The notes under the pieces are model-generated. The model saw only the letters and a program-made list of their open reading frames with translations, was not told the DNA's origin and ran no database searches. Shown here in pieces: positions 1 through 8,641 of a DNA stretch of 58,870 nucleotides (positions within the stretch are counted from its first letter, which is position 1; each line of letters starts with the position of its first letter). The DNA lies in contig CANOIR010000009.1 of assembly GCA_947566125.1 (NCBI GenBank), positions 1 to 58,870 on the forward strand, in the 5' to 3' direction. The stretch is from an uncultured Ruminococcus sp. (GTDB lineage: Bacteria > Bacillota > Clostridia > Oscillospirales > Ruminococcaceae). The position numbers and the translations under genes were made by a program.

Positions 1-502
1 TTCCCACTGTAATACCTATTTTCTTTGCAAAGGTAACTGCCAATACATCAATTCCATCAAGTGCACCGCCTGTGCGTATTGTAAGACCGCTGCCAACACC
101 TGAAATTATTCCGCCGAACAATGCACATAAAAGCAAATCTTCACCTGCAAGCGGAGAAGCCATGCTGACATCAACGGGAAGAACATCAGTAATAAGCCAT
201 GAGCATAAAGAATATACAATAACCGTGAAAACAGAATATATTGTAAACGTAATCCCCTGCTTTTTTAATCCAAACAAAAATATAGGTATATTAAGAAGCA
301 GCAAGAAGATCGACAAACTAAGATAATCCGGTGTGACTTGTGAAAGAAGAATAGATGTGCCTGAAATTCCGCTGTCATAAAGATTTACCGGTGCAAGAAA
401 TATTGTTACACCAAATGCATTTACACATCCTGCAATAAGCAAAATAATAAAATTAAGCGGACGAAGTTTTTCAAGTTCTCCTACAAAATCAATTTTTTTC
501 AT
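1..502 (-). CDS. YitT family membrane protein, 3' end cut by the window
   Basis: The frame is open from an ATG at 502 to the window edge, giving 167 residues without a stop. The SD GGGAGA lies 8 bases before the ATG. Hydrophobic stretches fall at about residues 17-37, 61-79, 85-105 and 122-140. Residues 131-150 carry the glycine-rich GIISGVGSGL and TIRTGGALDG pattern that I associate with the YitT (formerly DUF161) family. These are multi-pass membrane proteins of unknown transport function, usually about 280 residues with a C-terminal cytoplasmic DUF2179 domain, so roughly the last 110 residues are missing here. It follows the ABC exporter genes on the same strand after a 73-base gap with only a weak A/T hairpin, so read-through is possible. 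Confidence 0.85.
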   Translation of the reverse strand, partial: MKKIDFVGELEKLRPLNFIILLIAGCVNAFGVTIFLAPVNLYDSGISGTSILLSQVTPDYLSLSIFLLLLNIPIFLFGLKKQGITFTIYSVFTVIVYSLCSWLITDVLPVDVSMASPLAGEDLLLCALFGGIISGVGSGLTIRTGGALDGIDVLAVTFAKKIGITVG

Positions 503-575
503 ATGTCGATCTCCCATTCTGCATTACATCGAAAGCATGATAATTAACTTTCAAAAGAATTTAATTATATTTTTA

Positions 576-2987
576 TCAAGACACTTGTTCCTCAAACTGG
601 CTATTATAAAGATCTGCATAAAATCCCTTCTTTGCAAGAAGTTCATCGTGAGTACCACTTTCAATAATATCACCATTCTTCATAACAAGAATAAGGTCTG
701 AGTTCTTTATTGTGGACAATCTATGTGCAATAACAAATGAAGTACGATTCTCCATAAGTTTATCCATTGCAAACTGTATCTGCTGCTCTGTTCGTGTATC
801 AACTGAAGATGTTGCTTCATCAAGAATAAGCATAGGCTTATCTGCTATCATAGCACGAGCAATGGTGAGCTGCTGTTTTTGTCCCTGTGATAAATTAGTC
901 TGATCATTCAATATAGTATCATAACCATTTGGAAGAGTACGAATAAAATGATCAAGTCCAACAGCTTTGCAAGCTTTGATGATTTTTTCATCACTAATAT
1001 TTTCTGTACAATATACAAGATTCTCTCTTACAGTACCCTCAAAAAGCCATGTGTCCTGAAGAACCATACAGAATTGATCATGAACATCTTCACGAGTGAT
1101 ATTCTTTGTAGGTGTTCCATCAATGCGTATTTCACCACCCTGAATTTCATGGAATCGCATGAGCAAATTTACCATGGTAGTCTTTCCGGCACCGGTAGGA
1201 CCTACGATCGCAATTTTTTGACCCGGCTTTGCTACAGCAGAAAAATCATGAATTATTATTTCATCAGAATCTTCATAGCCAAACTTAACATGATCAAATT
1301 CAACTGTGCCTTTTACCTGGTCAAGTTTAGTAGTCTTTTTGCTTTCATCTTCCATTTCTTCAGCTTCAAGGAATTCAAACACACGCTCTCCGGCAGCAGC
1401 TGCTGACTGTAAAGTCTGCATTGCCTGAGCAATTTGAGAAAGCGGCTGAGTGAAATAACGAACATACATCATAAATGCAACGATAACTCCAAAACCTATT
1501 TTTCCGTTCATTGCAAGCGCACCGCCGACTACACAAACAGCAACATATCCAAGGTTACCAATAAATCCCATTATAGGCTGCATAAATCCTGCAAGGCACT
1601 GTGCCTTGAATCCGCTTTCACGAAGTTTCAAATTCATTTCATTAAATTGATTTATGGAATTTGCTTCACCATTATAAGCTTTTACAACAGTATGACCTGA
1701 ATACATTTCCTCAATATGACCATTCAGATCACCAAGACATGCCTGCTGACGTGCAAAATATTTCTGGCTTCTGCCCATTATCGCAAACATCAATACAAAA
1801 CCAATGAGGCTTGCTCCAACCGCTGCAAGTGTCATCCAACAATTTGTAATAACCATCATGATAAAGCTTCCAGCGAAAAGAATAATAGCATGAATAAGAT
1901 TTCCAAGGCTCTGGTTAAGCGACTGTCCTATTATGTCAACATCATTTGTTACACGTGACAGAACGTCACCTGTACTTGTTTTATTATAAAACCACATAGG
2001 CAGACGATTTATCTTCTTTGAAATATCTGAACGCATACGCTTGGAAACACGCTGTGTAACGCTTACCATTGTCAGACCTTGTACTGTCTGGAAAATCCAT
2101 CCAAAAGCATACATTGCTATAAGAATTGCTGCTATCGATAATACATTATCCATATCAATTGACGGCTTGATAAGACCATATATTGAAGCCGGCAAATTAT
2201 CCATAGCTTCAAAAGCTGCACTTTTATCATCGCTTTCCAAATCTAAATTAGAAAAAGTATTTACAAGTTCCATTTGATCCTCAGCAGATATTACTGTACC
2301 TTTAACTGTAATATCACTGTACATAGCAGTTTTAATACTATCCGGCAGATCATCCATCATGTTTTTGACATCAGATTCATCTTCTTTATCCATATTCTTT
2401 AATATTTTCAAAGACGCCATCTGCTCACTACCTGAAATAACAGAACTGTTTACTTCAATCTCATTAAACAAAACATCAAGTACACTTTCAGACATTGACG
2501 CAAACGTACCAATTGCGTCAATGTCACCAGAAGATGCACTAGCATTCATCATCACCTGATTAAAAGCTTCTTTATCAGCGTCTGATATGCTGTCTGAACT
2601 CATGACCTTAGAAGCATTTTCAGATATTGCTGACTTGTCACTTACATTTGAAACTATACTTTCAATTACGGTTTCCATATTTAAAGAAGTATTATTTGAT
2701 ATTTCATCAGAAACATCTTTAATAACATCCATATCAGGAGCTATTCCGGCAGTGATTTCTTCTGTCATATCAGACAACTTACTTGGACCCATCAAAGTAA
2801 GAATCGTTCCAAGTGCTGCACAAACAAGTGCAATAATTATAGCAACTAAGTATTTATTGCAGTAACCAAACAGTTTCTTCCAAGTTCCTGTTAAATTTTT
2901 TGCCTTTTCTCCATTGCCTCTTTGACCGTGACCAAAACCGCCTCTTGGACCTCTTGACTGTGTACCCTTGTATTCTTTATTTTCCAT
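576..2987 (-). CDS. ABC exporter half-transporter with catalytic Walker B and a large extracytoplasmic insert
   Basis: This 803-residue protein has a fused membrane domain and ATPase domain of the multidrug exporter type. Walker A (GPTGAGKTT) starts near residue 596, the signature is LSQGQ near 699 instead of LSGGQ, Walker B ends in the catalytic Glu (LILDEA, about 724), and the switch His is at about 755. The first transmembrane helix (about 46-68) is followed by an unusual 210-residue Asp/Ser-rich insert before the second helix at about 282; residues 179-277 of it are two copies of a ~49-residue unit (VISGSEQM, VISAEDQM). The N-terminus is Gly/Arg rich. The start overlaps the stop of the upstream ABC gene by one base (TAATG) and has the SD AAAGGAGG. 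With that partner it should form a heterodimer in which this subunit supplies the competent Walker site and a degenerate signature. Confidence 0.92.
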   Translation of the reverse strand: MENKEYKGTQSRGPRGGFGHGQRGNGEKAKNLTGTWKKLFGYCNKYLVAIIIALVCAALGTILTLMGPSKLSDMTEEITAGIAPDMDVIKDVSDEISNNTSLNMETVIESIVSNVSDKSAISENASKVMSSDSISDADKEAFNQVMMNASASSGDIDAIGTFASMSESVLDVLFNEIEVNSSVISGSEQMASLKILKNMDKEDESDVKNMMDDLPDSIKTAMYSDITVKGTVISAEDQMELVNTFSNLDLESDDKSAAFEAMDNLPASIYGLIKPSIDMDNVLSIAAILIAMYAFGWIFQTVQGLTMVSVTQRVSKRMRSDISKKINRLPMWFYNKTSTGDVLSRVTNDVDIIGQSLNQSLGNLIHAIILFAGSFIMMVITNCWMTLAAVGASLIGFVLMFAIMGRSQKYFARQQACLGDLNGHIEEMYSGHTVVKAYNGEANSINQFNEMNLKLRESGFKAQCLAGFMQPIMGFIGNLGYVAVCVVGGALAMNGKIGFGVIVAFMMYVRYFTQPLSQIAQAMQTLQSAAAAGERVFEFLEAEEMEDESKKTTKLDQVKGTVEFDHVKFGYEDSDEIIIHDFSAVAKPGQKIAIVGPTGAGKTTMVNLLMRFHEIQGGEIRIDGTPTKNITREDVHDQFCMVLQDTWLFEGTVRENLVYCTENISDEKIIKACKAVGLDHFIRTLPNGYDTILNDQTNLSQGQKQQLTIARAMIADKPMLILDEATSSVDTRTEQQIQFAMDKLMENRTSFVIAHRLSTIKNSDLILVMKNGDIIESGTHDELLAKKGFYADLYNSQFEEQVS

Positions 2988-4744
2988 TATGCAAGTTCCT
3001 CCTTTGAAAGCTGAGAAAGTGCAATCTGCTGATAAACATTACAGTTCTGCATAAGTTCATCGTGTTTGCCCATTCCGACAATTTTTCCATCTTCCAATAC
3101 AATGATCTTATCTGCATCACGTATTGTACCTATACGCTGTGCAACGATAATTCTTGTAGAATTTTTGCATTTTTCATCTAAAGTTTTGCGAAGAATACGA
3201 TCTGTCTTATAGTCAAGTGCAGAGAATGAATCATCAAAGATAAAGATTTCAGGATCTCTTGCTATTGCACGTGCAATGGAAAGACGCTGCTTCTGTCCAC
3301 CTGAGAAGTTTGAACCGCTTTGAGCTACATAGCCATCATAAGTATTGTTTACATTTTCTACAAATTCAGCTGCCTGAGCTGTTTCCACTGCACTTTTCAC
3401 TGCATCACTATCAGCAGAATCTCTGCCATTGTCACCATAAGCAACATTAGATGAAATCGTACCCTTAAACAATATAGCCTTTTGAGATACATAACCAATT
3501 TTATTTCTAAGTGATTTTTGAGTATATTCCTTTACATCTACACCATCTACAAGTACTGAACCTTCTGTAACGTCATAGAAACGTGGAATCAAATTAATCA
3601 CTGTACTTTTACCGCATCCTGTAGAACCAATAAATGCAATAGTTTCACCTTTTTTGGCCGTAAATGAAATATCCTGCAAAACATATTCTTCTGAATCTGG
3701 ATAACGGAAATATACATTTTTAAATTCAACTTCACCAACTCTTCCAGACTCTCCTTCTGTCTTCTCACCATCGTGAATAGATGGCTTTGTATCAAGTACC
3801 TCATTTATACGATTGGCTGAAACAAGCGCACGTGGCAGAATAATGAAAATCATAACCAGCATCATAAATGACATAACGATCATTATTGCATATTGAGAGA
3901 ATACCATCATATCTGAAAACAGATTGATTTTGCCCATAATTCCGGCATTATTTATCAAATATGCTCCTAACCAATATATAGCAAGTGAAAGTCCGCTCAT
4001 AACAAGCTGAATACTTGGCATCATAAAAGACATTGTTCGCTGTGCAAATAATTGAGTAGATGTAAGCTCTTCATTTGCTTTGTCAAACTTATTTTCCTGA
4101 TATTTCTCTGCATTATATGCACGAACAACACGCAGACCTGTCAAATTTTCTCTTGTAACACGGTTTAGATTGTCAGTAAGTGTCTGCATTTTTTTAAATT
4201 TTGGAAGTGCAAGTACAACACAAATTATAACAACAGTCAAAAGTACAACTACTGCCATTCCTGTTGTAAATGTCCACTGCCATGATTTATTAACAATCTT
4301 ACATATTGCCCATACTGCCATGATCGGTGCTCTAAGAAGCATTTGCAATCCTAAAACAATAAGCATCTGTACCTGCATAACATCATTAGTAGTACGTGTT
4401 ATAAGACTGGCTGTTGAAAAATGTCCGATCTCCTCCATAGAGAAAGACTGAACTTTATTAAACAGCTTGCTACGTAATTCAGCACCAAGACCTGTTGAAA
4501 TACTGGATGCACAAACAGATGTAAGTACAGTTGCAACCAAACTGATAAGTGCATATGCAAGCATTTTTACACCTGCTGTCAAAATCTCGGACATTGCACT
4601 GCCCTGAGTCTGAACAAGCTTTGTAATTTCAGACATATACTCCGGCATAGTAAGCTCTGCCCAAACTGATAAAAATATAAAAGCTAGTGCAAGTAAAACT
4701 AATGCCCATTCTTTCTTATTTAAGTTTTTTAATATTTTGCCCAT
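2987..4744 (-). CDS. ABC exporter half-transporter with degenerate ATPase site
   Basis: 585 residues: six predicted membrane helices in about 1-310, then an ATPase domain. Walker A is GSTGCGKST at about 373, the signature FSGGQ at about 480 is canonical, but Walker B reads FIFDDS with Asp (about 505) where the catalytic Glu is expected, and the switch His is Gln (VAQRI, about 536). This is the pattern of the inactive half of heterodimeric exporters such as TM287/288. Its good signature pairs with the competent Walker site of the downstream gene, and the downstream LSQGQ pairs with this poor Walker site. The SD AAAGGAGATAAGAG precedes the ATG. It lies downstream of a MarR regulator, which suggests drug- or peptide-responsive export; the substrate is not evident. 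Confidence 0.93.
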   Translation of the reverse strand: MGKILKNLNKKEWALVLLALAFIFLSVWAELTMPEYMSEITKLVQTQGSAMSEILTAGVKMLAYALISLVATVLTSVCASSISTGLGAELRSKLFNKVQSFSMEEIGHFSTASLITRTTNDVMQVQMLIVLGLQMLLRAPIMAVWAICKIVNKSWQWTFTTGMAVVVLLTVVIICVVLALPKFKKMQTLTDNLNRVTRENLTGLRVVRAYNAEKYQENKFDKANEELTSTQLFAQRTMSFMMPSIQLVMSGLSLAIYWLGAYLINNAGIMGKINLFSDMMVFSQYAIMIVMSFMMLVMIFIILPRALVSANRINEVLDTKPSIHDGEKTEGESGRVGEVEFKNVYFRYPDSEEYVLQDISFTAKKGETIAFIGSTGCGKSTVINLIPRFYDVTEGSVLVDGVDVKEYTQKSLRNKIGYVSQKAILFKGTISSNVAYGDNGRDSADSDAVKSAVETAQAAEFVENVNNTYDGYVAQSGSNFSGGQKQRLSIARAIARDPEIFIFDDSFSALDYKTDRILRKTLDEKCKNSTRIIVAQRIGTIRDADKIIVLEDGKIVGMGKHDELMQNCNVYQQIALSQLSKEELA

Positions 4745-4790
4745 ATGACTCTTATCTCCTTTTCAATAGTTTTTAATTTCTTGCAGAAAA

Positions 4791-4803
4791 CTAACACGGT
4801 TAG
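4791..4803. promoter_or_regulatory. candidate operator between marR-like gene and ABC genes
   Basis: A perfect inverted repeat CTAAC-N3-GTTAG sits in the 100-base gap between the MarR gene and the first ABC gene. MarR proteins bind short inverted repeats, so this is a plausible binding site, but no convincing promoter hexamers were seen around it. It could also be a small RNA hairpin. Confidence 0.3.
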
Positions 4804-4844
4804 CAATTGCAGTAAAAAATAATCAGGATATTACACTATCTCAA

Positions 4845-5279
4845 TCATAGATCTATTTCCGGTGGAGAAAACACCGACTTGATCTCATTTGATATAGAAA
4901 TAAAATCCATCATCTTTTCCATTCCTAATTTATCAATTACCGTGCCGATTTGGCTGTAAAGATCTGCTTTCATTTTGCTAACTATTTCAATTCCAAGCGG
5001 TGACAAACGAATGATTTTTATACGAGCATCATTAATATCAACATCCTTAATTATAAGACCCTTTGCTGACATTTTCTTTAAAAGTGCAGCAACCCTTGCA
5101 GTACTGACATTCATATAATCGCTTATATCGCCTGCTGTAATATCTCCGCTTGATTCGTATAACATACAAAGCACAGCATGAATTCCAGCATTCTTCTCAC
5201 TTAAACTCTTGAAAAAATCCGCCGAATGCATTCCCTGCAAATTCTCCAAAACATACTCAATCTGCTTTTGTGTTGCCAT
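4845..5279 (-). CDS. MarR family transcriptional regulator
   Basis: 144 residues with a winged-helix core: the segment from about 45 to 105 (TAGDISDYMNVSTARVAALL, then SAKGLI and the basic wing NDARIKIIRLS) matches the MarR fold, with dimerisation helices at both ends. MarR proteins are usually ligand-released repressors of nearby efflux genes. Here it is the first gene of a unit with the two ABC half-transporters on the same strand, so control of that exporter and of itself is the natural inference. A 10-base palindrome ACCGATCGGT at 5319-5328 lies upstream of the start. The purine-rich SD GGAGGAAGG is 10-14 bases from the ATG, a little far. Confidence 0.88.
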   Translation of the reverse strand: MATQKQIEYVLENLQGMHSADFFKSLSEKNAGIHAVLCMLYESSGDITAGDISDYMNVSTARVAALLKKMSAKGLIIKDVDINDARIKIIRLSPLGIEIVSKMKADLYSQIGTVIDKLGMEKMMDFISISNEIKSVFSPPEIDL

Positions 5280-5345
5280 CGTTTTTTTAACCTTCCTCCT
5301 TTATAAATTTAACATAAAACCGATCGGTGTTGTTTTTGGATACTT

Positions 5346-5420
5346 TGGCACCGCTTGGGGGAATCGAACCCTCAACTAACCCTTAGGAGGGGTTTGTTAT
5401 ATCCATTTAACTAAAGCGGC
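5346..5420 (-). tRNA. tRNA-Arg (anticodon CCU)
   Basis: The reverse strand folds as a tRNA: acceptor GCCGCTT pairs with AAGCGGT (one G-U), discriminator G, encoded CCA. The anticodon stem AACCC/GGGTT holds the loop CTCCTAA, giving anticodon CCT, which reads AGG. The T-arm has one A-C mismatch in the stem (GAGGG against CCCCC) around the loop TTCGATT. No strong terminator separates it from the MarR gene 66 bases downstream. Confidence 0.95.
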
Positions 5421-5424
5421 ATAT

Positions 5425-5480
5425 ACTGTACGCCGTCTGCGTACAGTAATTATTATAAACTATATTAGAAAAAATTGCAA
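5425..5480 (-). promoter_or_regulatory. tRNA-Arg promoter with 9-bp hairpin at the transcript start
   Basis: On the minus strand TTGCAA (5480-5475), 17 bases, then TATAAT (5457-5452) form a sigma-A promoter. Directly downstream lies a perfect 9-bp hairpin, ACTGTACGC and GCGTACAGT with a 5-base loop (5425-5447), just before the mature tRNA 5' end. It has no T-run, so it is probably part of the 5' leader removed by RNase P rather than a terminator for pyrE. Confidence 0.7.
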
Positions 5481-5495
5481 GTACTTTTTAAAAAA

Positions 5496-6155
5496 TTAAG
5501 CTTCAACGCCATATTTGTTACGATATGAAAGCATATCATCCAAATACTCTGCAAATGGAATAACCCCATCTTTTATTGCTTTAATAATATCGTCCATAGT
5601 AACTATTGCATAAACCTTTACGCCATACTTATTATATGCTTCCTGTACTGCGGAATTGTCACTTCCAAGTGCCTTTTCCATACGATCAACTGTAATGACC
5701 ATACCTGTAATATCAACATCAGCGACACCTTTAAGTTTTGGATATACTTCTGCAAGAGCTTTTCCAGAAGTCATTACATCCTCTATGATAACGACCTTTT
5801 CACCATTTTCCAAAGTCTTTCCTACAAACATACCGCCTTCGCCGTGGTCTTTAACTTCCTTACGGTCAAAGCAATAATTTACTTCTATATCATAATCATT
5901 TGCAAGAGCTACAGCAGCACTTACAGACAGTGGAATACCCTTATATGCAGGTCCAAAGAGTGTATCTGTTTCAATATTATTCTCTTTAATGCAGGCAGCA
6001 TAATATTTACCCAGCTGCGCAAGCTGCTTGCCTGTCTTATAATTTCCCGTATTGATAAAATACGGTGCAACTCTGCCGCTTTTTAGAGTAAATGAACCAA
6101 ATGTCAATACTCCGCAGTCAACCATAAATTTTATAAATTCTTCTTTGTAAGTCAT
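5496..6155 (-). CDS. pyrE: orotate phosphoribosyltransferase
   Basis: Transfers phosphoribose from PRPP to orotate to give OMP in pyrimidine synthesis. The 219-residue protein has the PRPP-binding loop VVIIEDVMTSGKAL near residues 117-130 and the N-terminal GSFTLKSGRVAPYFINTG characteristic of PyrE. I chose the ATG at 6155, since the SD AAAGGAAG sits 7 bases upstream; the frame extends to a TTG at 6173 that overlaps this SD. It lies 29 bases after nadE on the same strand and is probably cotranscribed with it. No other pyr genes are nearby. Confidence 0.95.
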   Translation of the reverse strand: MTYKEEFIKFMVDCGVLTFGSFTLKSGRVAPYFINTGNYKTGKQLAQLGKYYAACIKENNIETDTLFGPAYKGIPLSVSAAVALANDYDIEVNYCFDRKEVKDHGEGGMFVGKTLENGEKVVIIEDVMTSGKALAEVYPKLKGVADVDITGMVITVDRMEKALGSDNSAVQEAYNKYGVKVYAIVTMDDIIKAIKDGVIPFAEYLDDMLSYRNKYGVEA

Positions 6156-6184
6156 GTTTATACTTCCTTTCAAATAATAAATAT

Positions 6185-8098
6185 TTAATCTTCAATAGAA
6201 TCAAGCTCACGCTGCCACAGGGTCACGCAGGCATCACTTGGCATTCTCCAATCTCCTCTTGGAGAAAGTGTAACACTTCCCACTTTTGGACCATCGGGCA
6301 GACAAGAACGCTTGAATTGCTGAGAGAAGAATCTCCAATAGAATTTTTTCAACCACTTTAAAATAGTTTGTCCATCATATACTCCATCAAATGAAATACA
6401 CGCCAGACGATATATTTTCTTAGGTGAAAATCCTAAGCGGATAACATAATATAGGAAAAAATCATGAAGTTCATAAGGTCCTACAATATCTTCTGTTTTC
6501 TGAGAAATCGTTCCATCCTCTTCCGGAGGTAAAAGTTCAGGACTTACAGGTGTGTCAAGCACATCAAGCAAAACTGCCGACAATTCCTTATTAGTATTAT
6601 CAGCCTCATACGCTACCAGATAACGCACCAGCGTTTTTGGTATAGATGCATTCACGCCATACATACTCATATGGTCACCATTATACGTTGCCCAGCCAAG
6701 AGCAAGTTCCGACAAGTCACCAGTACCAATAACAATACCACCATTTTGATTTGCTATATCCATAAGGATTTGCGTTCTCTCACGTGCCTGAGAATTTTCA
6801 TAGGTAACATCATGATTATCTGGATCATGACATATATCCTTAAAATGCTGCATTACACTATCCGCAATACGCACTTCACACAGCTTAGCACCATAAGACT
6901 CTGCTAAACGGCAGGCATTATTATAAGTCCTGTCTGTTGTACCAAAACAGGGCATTGTTACTGCAATAATACCACTTCTGTCAAGTGAAAGCATATCAAA
7001 TGCATGAGCTGTAACTATTAGTGCAAGAGTTGAATCGAGTCCACCGGAGAGTCCAATTACAACATTTTTGCAGCCTATATGACGAAGTCTTGTCATAAGT
7101 CCAACTGACTGGATTGCAAGTATCTCCTTGCAATTGCTGTCAAGATCTGATTTTACAGACGGAACAAAAGGTTTTTGCGGAAAAACTCTATCAAGTCTTG
7201 TTTCCATAACAGCCATATCAAAACTATTTATAGTATAATTATGGTCAATATACTGCCATGTATTTGTCGCCTTGCGATCTTTAAGAATTCTGTAAATATC
7301 AATATCAGAAATGCAAAGTCCGCCTGCAAAGAGTTTAGATTCTGCAAGTATCGTTCCACATTCAGAAATAACATTATGTCCTGCAAAGACCATATCTGTT
7401 GTAGATTCTCCAATACCGGCATCTGCATAAGCATATGCACATATAAGACTGCCTGACTTAGCTTTAATTATAGTACGTCTATAATCAGACTTTCCTATCA
7501 TCTCATCGCTGGCTGATAAATTAAAAATAATTGCTGCACCAGATTTAACATGATTTATAGATGGTGTATCTCCAACCCAAAGGTCTTCACATATTTCTAC
7601 AGCAAAGCTAAATCCTGCCATATTTCTGCATTCAAATATTTGATTTGTTCCAAATGTGACAATTTTATTATCTATAACAGCGTCAAATTCAGAATCAAAA
7701 CCAGGAGCAAAATATCTTGCTTCATAAAACTCACTATAATTTGGAATATTCTTCTTAGGTACGATCCCAAGAATCTCGCCTTTAAATATTACAACTGCAC
7801 AGTTGTAGATTTTACCCATATATGCAAATGGAAGTCCTACAATTGAAATTATTTCCATATGGGCAGTTTCATTTACTATTTTGAGAAGATTCTCTTCAGC
7901 AGAATTCAAAAGTGCCGACTGAAAAAATAAATCTCCACAAGTATAACCAGTAATTGAAAGTTCAGGAAAGCAAACCACTTTAATACCCTTTAAATGTGCT
8001 TCCTTAATCATTTCAATAATTTTATCTGTATTATAATCACAGTCCGCCACACGCAGGGCTGGCGTTGCACAAGCTATTTTTACAAATCCATCTTTCAT
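6185..8098 (-). CDS. nadE: glutamine-dependent NAD+ synthetase
   Basis: Amidates nicotinate adenine dinucleotide to NAD+, using ammonia channelled from glutamine. The 637-residue protein has an N-terminal nitrilase-fold glutaminase with the Glu-Lys-Cys triad visible as FPELS (Glu46), PKKNIPNY (Lys115 or 116) and VEICEDLW (Cys170). The C-terminal synthetase half carries the ATP loop SGGLDST at about residue 350 and the GTGDLSE motif. Its length is typical of the two-domain bacterial enzyme. It has its own sigma-A-like promoter and the SD AAAGGAG. nadA and nadD are also in the window but in other operons. Confidence 0.96.
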   Translation of the reverse strand: MKDGFVKIACATPALRVADCDYNTDKIIEMIKEAHLKGIKVVCFPELSITGYTCGDLFFQSALLNSAEENLLKIVNETAHMEIISIVGLPFAYMGKIYNCAVVIFKGEILGIVPKKNIPNYSEFYEARYFAPGFDSEFDAVIDNKIVTFGTNQIFECRNMAGFSFAVEICEDLWVGDTPSINHVKSGAAIIFNLSASDEMIGKSDYRRTIIKAKSGSLICAYAYADAGIGESTTDMVFAGHNVISECGTILAESKLFAGGLCISDIDIYRILKDRKATNTWQYIDHNYTINSFDMAVMETRLDRVFPQKPFVPSVKSDLDSNCKEILAIQSVGLMTRLRHIGCKNVVIGLSGGLDSTLALIVTAHAFDMLSLDRSGIIAVTMPCFGTTDRTYNNACRLAESYGAKLCEVRIADSVMQHFKDICHDPDNHDVTYENSQARERTQILMDIANQNGGIVIGTGDLSELALGWATYNGDHMSMYGVNASIPKTLVRYLVAYEADNTNKELSAVLLDVLDTPVSPELLPPEEDGTISQKTEDIVGPYELHDFFLYYVIRLGFSPKKIYRLACISFDGVYDGQTILKWLKKFYWRFFSQQFKRSCLPDGPKVGSVTLSPRGDWRMPSDACVTLWQRELDSIED

Positions 8099-8132
8099 AA
8101 GTTTTCTCCTTTTATAGGAAATCTTTATTTTT

Positions 8133-8161
8133 ATTATAACTCATAAATATAAATTATGCAA
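8133..8161 (-). promoter_or_regulatory. promoter of nadE-pyrE
   Basis: TTGCAT, 17 bases, TATAAT on the minus strand, with the -10 about 35 bases before the nadE start codon. It is back to back with a promoter for the opposite gene. Confidence 0.7.
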
Positions 8162-8193
8162 GGGCTTTATTTAATTTTCTAAAATCAGGACTA

Positions 8194-8222
8194 TTGAATA
8201 TATTCTAAATATATGATATGAT
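8194..8222 (+). promoter_or_regulatory. promoter of MGMT-like gene
   Basis: TTGAAT, 17 bases, TATGAT on the plus strand, with the -10 ending 33 bases before the TTG start codon and the SD AAAGGAG between them. Confidence 0.65.
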
Positions 8223-8255
8223 AATAAAAATAAACAAAAAAGGAGCTGATAGATT

Positions 8256-8570
8256 TTGCATCAAAAAAATACATTCGATCTGGTATATGATATAGTAATG
8301 AAAATACCAAAAGGAATGGTTGCAACATACGGTGATATTGCAAAGAGAATGGGTAATCCAAAATGGTCACAAATTGTTGGATTTGCACTTCATGTAAATC
8401 CCATGCCCGGAGTTATCCCTTGTCACCGTGTAGTGAACCGCTTCGGCGAAACATCTAAAGCATTTGCATTTGGCGGAGAAGACAAGCAAAGAATGCTGCT
8501 TGAAGAAGAAGGTATAAAATTTATGCCAAATGGACGAATTGATCTTGAAAAATACCGCTGGTACGATTAA
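8256..8570 (+). CDS. MGMT-family protein, DNA-binding domain only
   Basis: 104 residues corresponding to the C-terminal domain of O6-methylguanine-DNA methyltransferase, without the N-terminal domain of Ada/Ogt. The active-site motif is PCHRV with the alkyl-acceptor Cys at residue 56, preceded by the helix-turn-helix (GDIAKRMGNPKWSQIVG). Related alkyltransferase-like proteins usually have Trp at the Cys position and flag lesions for excision repair. This one keeps Cys, so it might either accept alkyl groups or only bind damage. The start is TTG, supported by AGGAG 10 bases upstream; no ATG is available nearby. Confidence 0.88.
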   Translation: MHQKNTFDLVYDIVMKIPKGMVATYGDIAKRMGNPKWSQIVGFALHVNPMPGVIPCHRVVNRFGETSKAFAFGGEDKQRMLLEEEGIKFMPNGRIDLEKYRWYD

Positions 8571-8584
8571 TAGAAATGAATAAT

Positions 8585-8629
8585 AAAAAGGCTGTTGCAA
8601 CTCAAATCCCTGCAACAGTCTATTTTTTA
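8585..8629. terminator. bidirectional terminator, member of a repeated hairpin family
   Basis: The arms GGCTGTTGCA and TGCAACAGTC, flanked by A and T runs, can terminate both the MGMT-like gene and the convergent aroK. The sequence is nearly the same as the hairpin at 17898-17945. Confidence 0.85.
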
Positions 8630-8641
8630 TCTATACTATAA

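Noticed and set aside
72..326. 84-codon plus-strand frame near the window start
   Set aside because: The minus strand encodes the YitT fragment through the same bases with a proper SD and family motif.
948..1406. 152-codon plus-strand frame antisense to the ABC gene
   Set aside because: No SD, odd composition, and the opposite strand carries a clear ABC ATPase.
6156..6173. Six-codon N-terminal extension of pyrE
   Set aside because: It would need TTG as start, and the extension itself contains the SD AAAGGAAG for the ATG at 6155.
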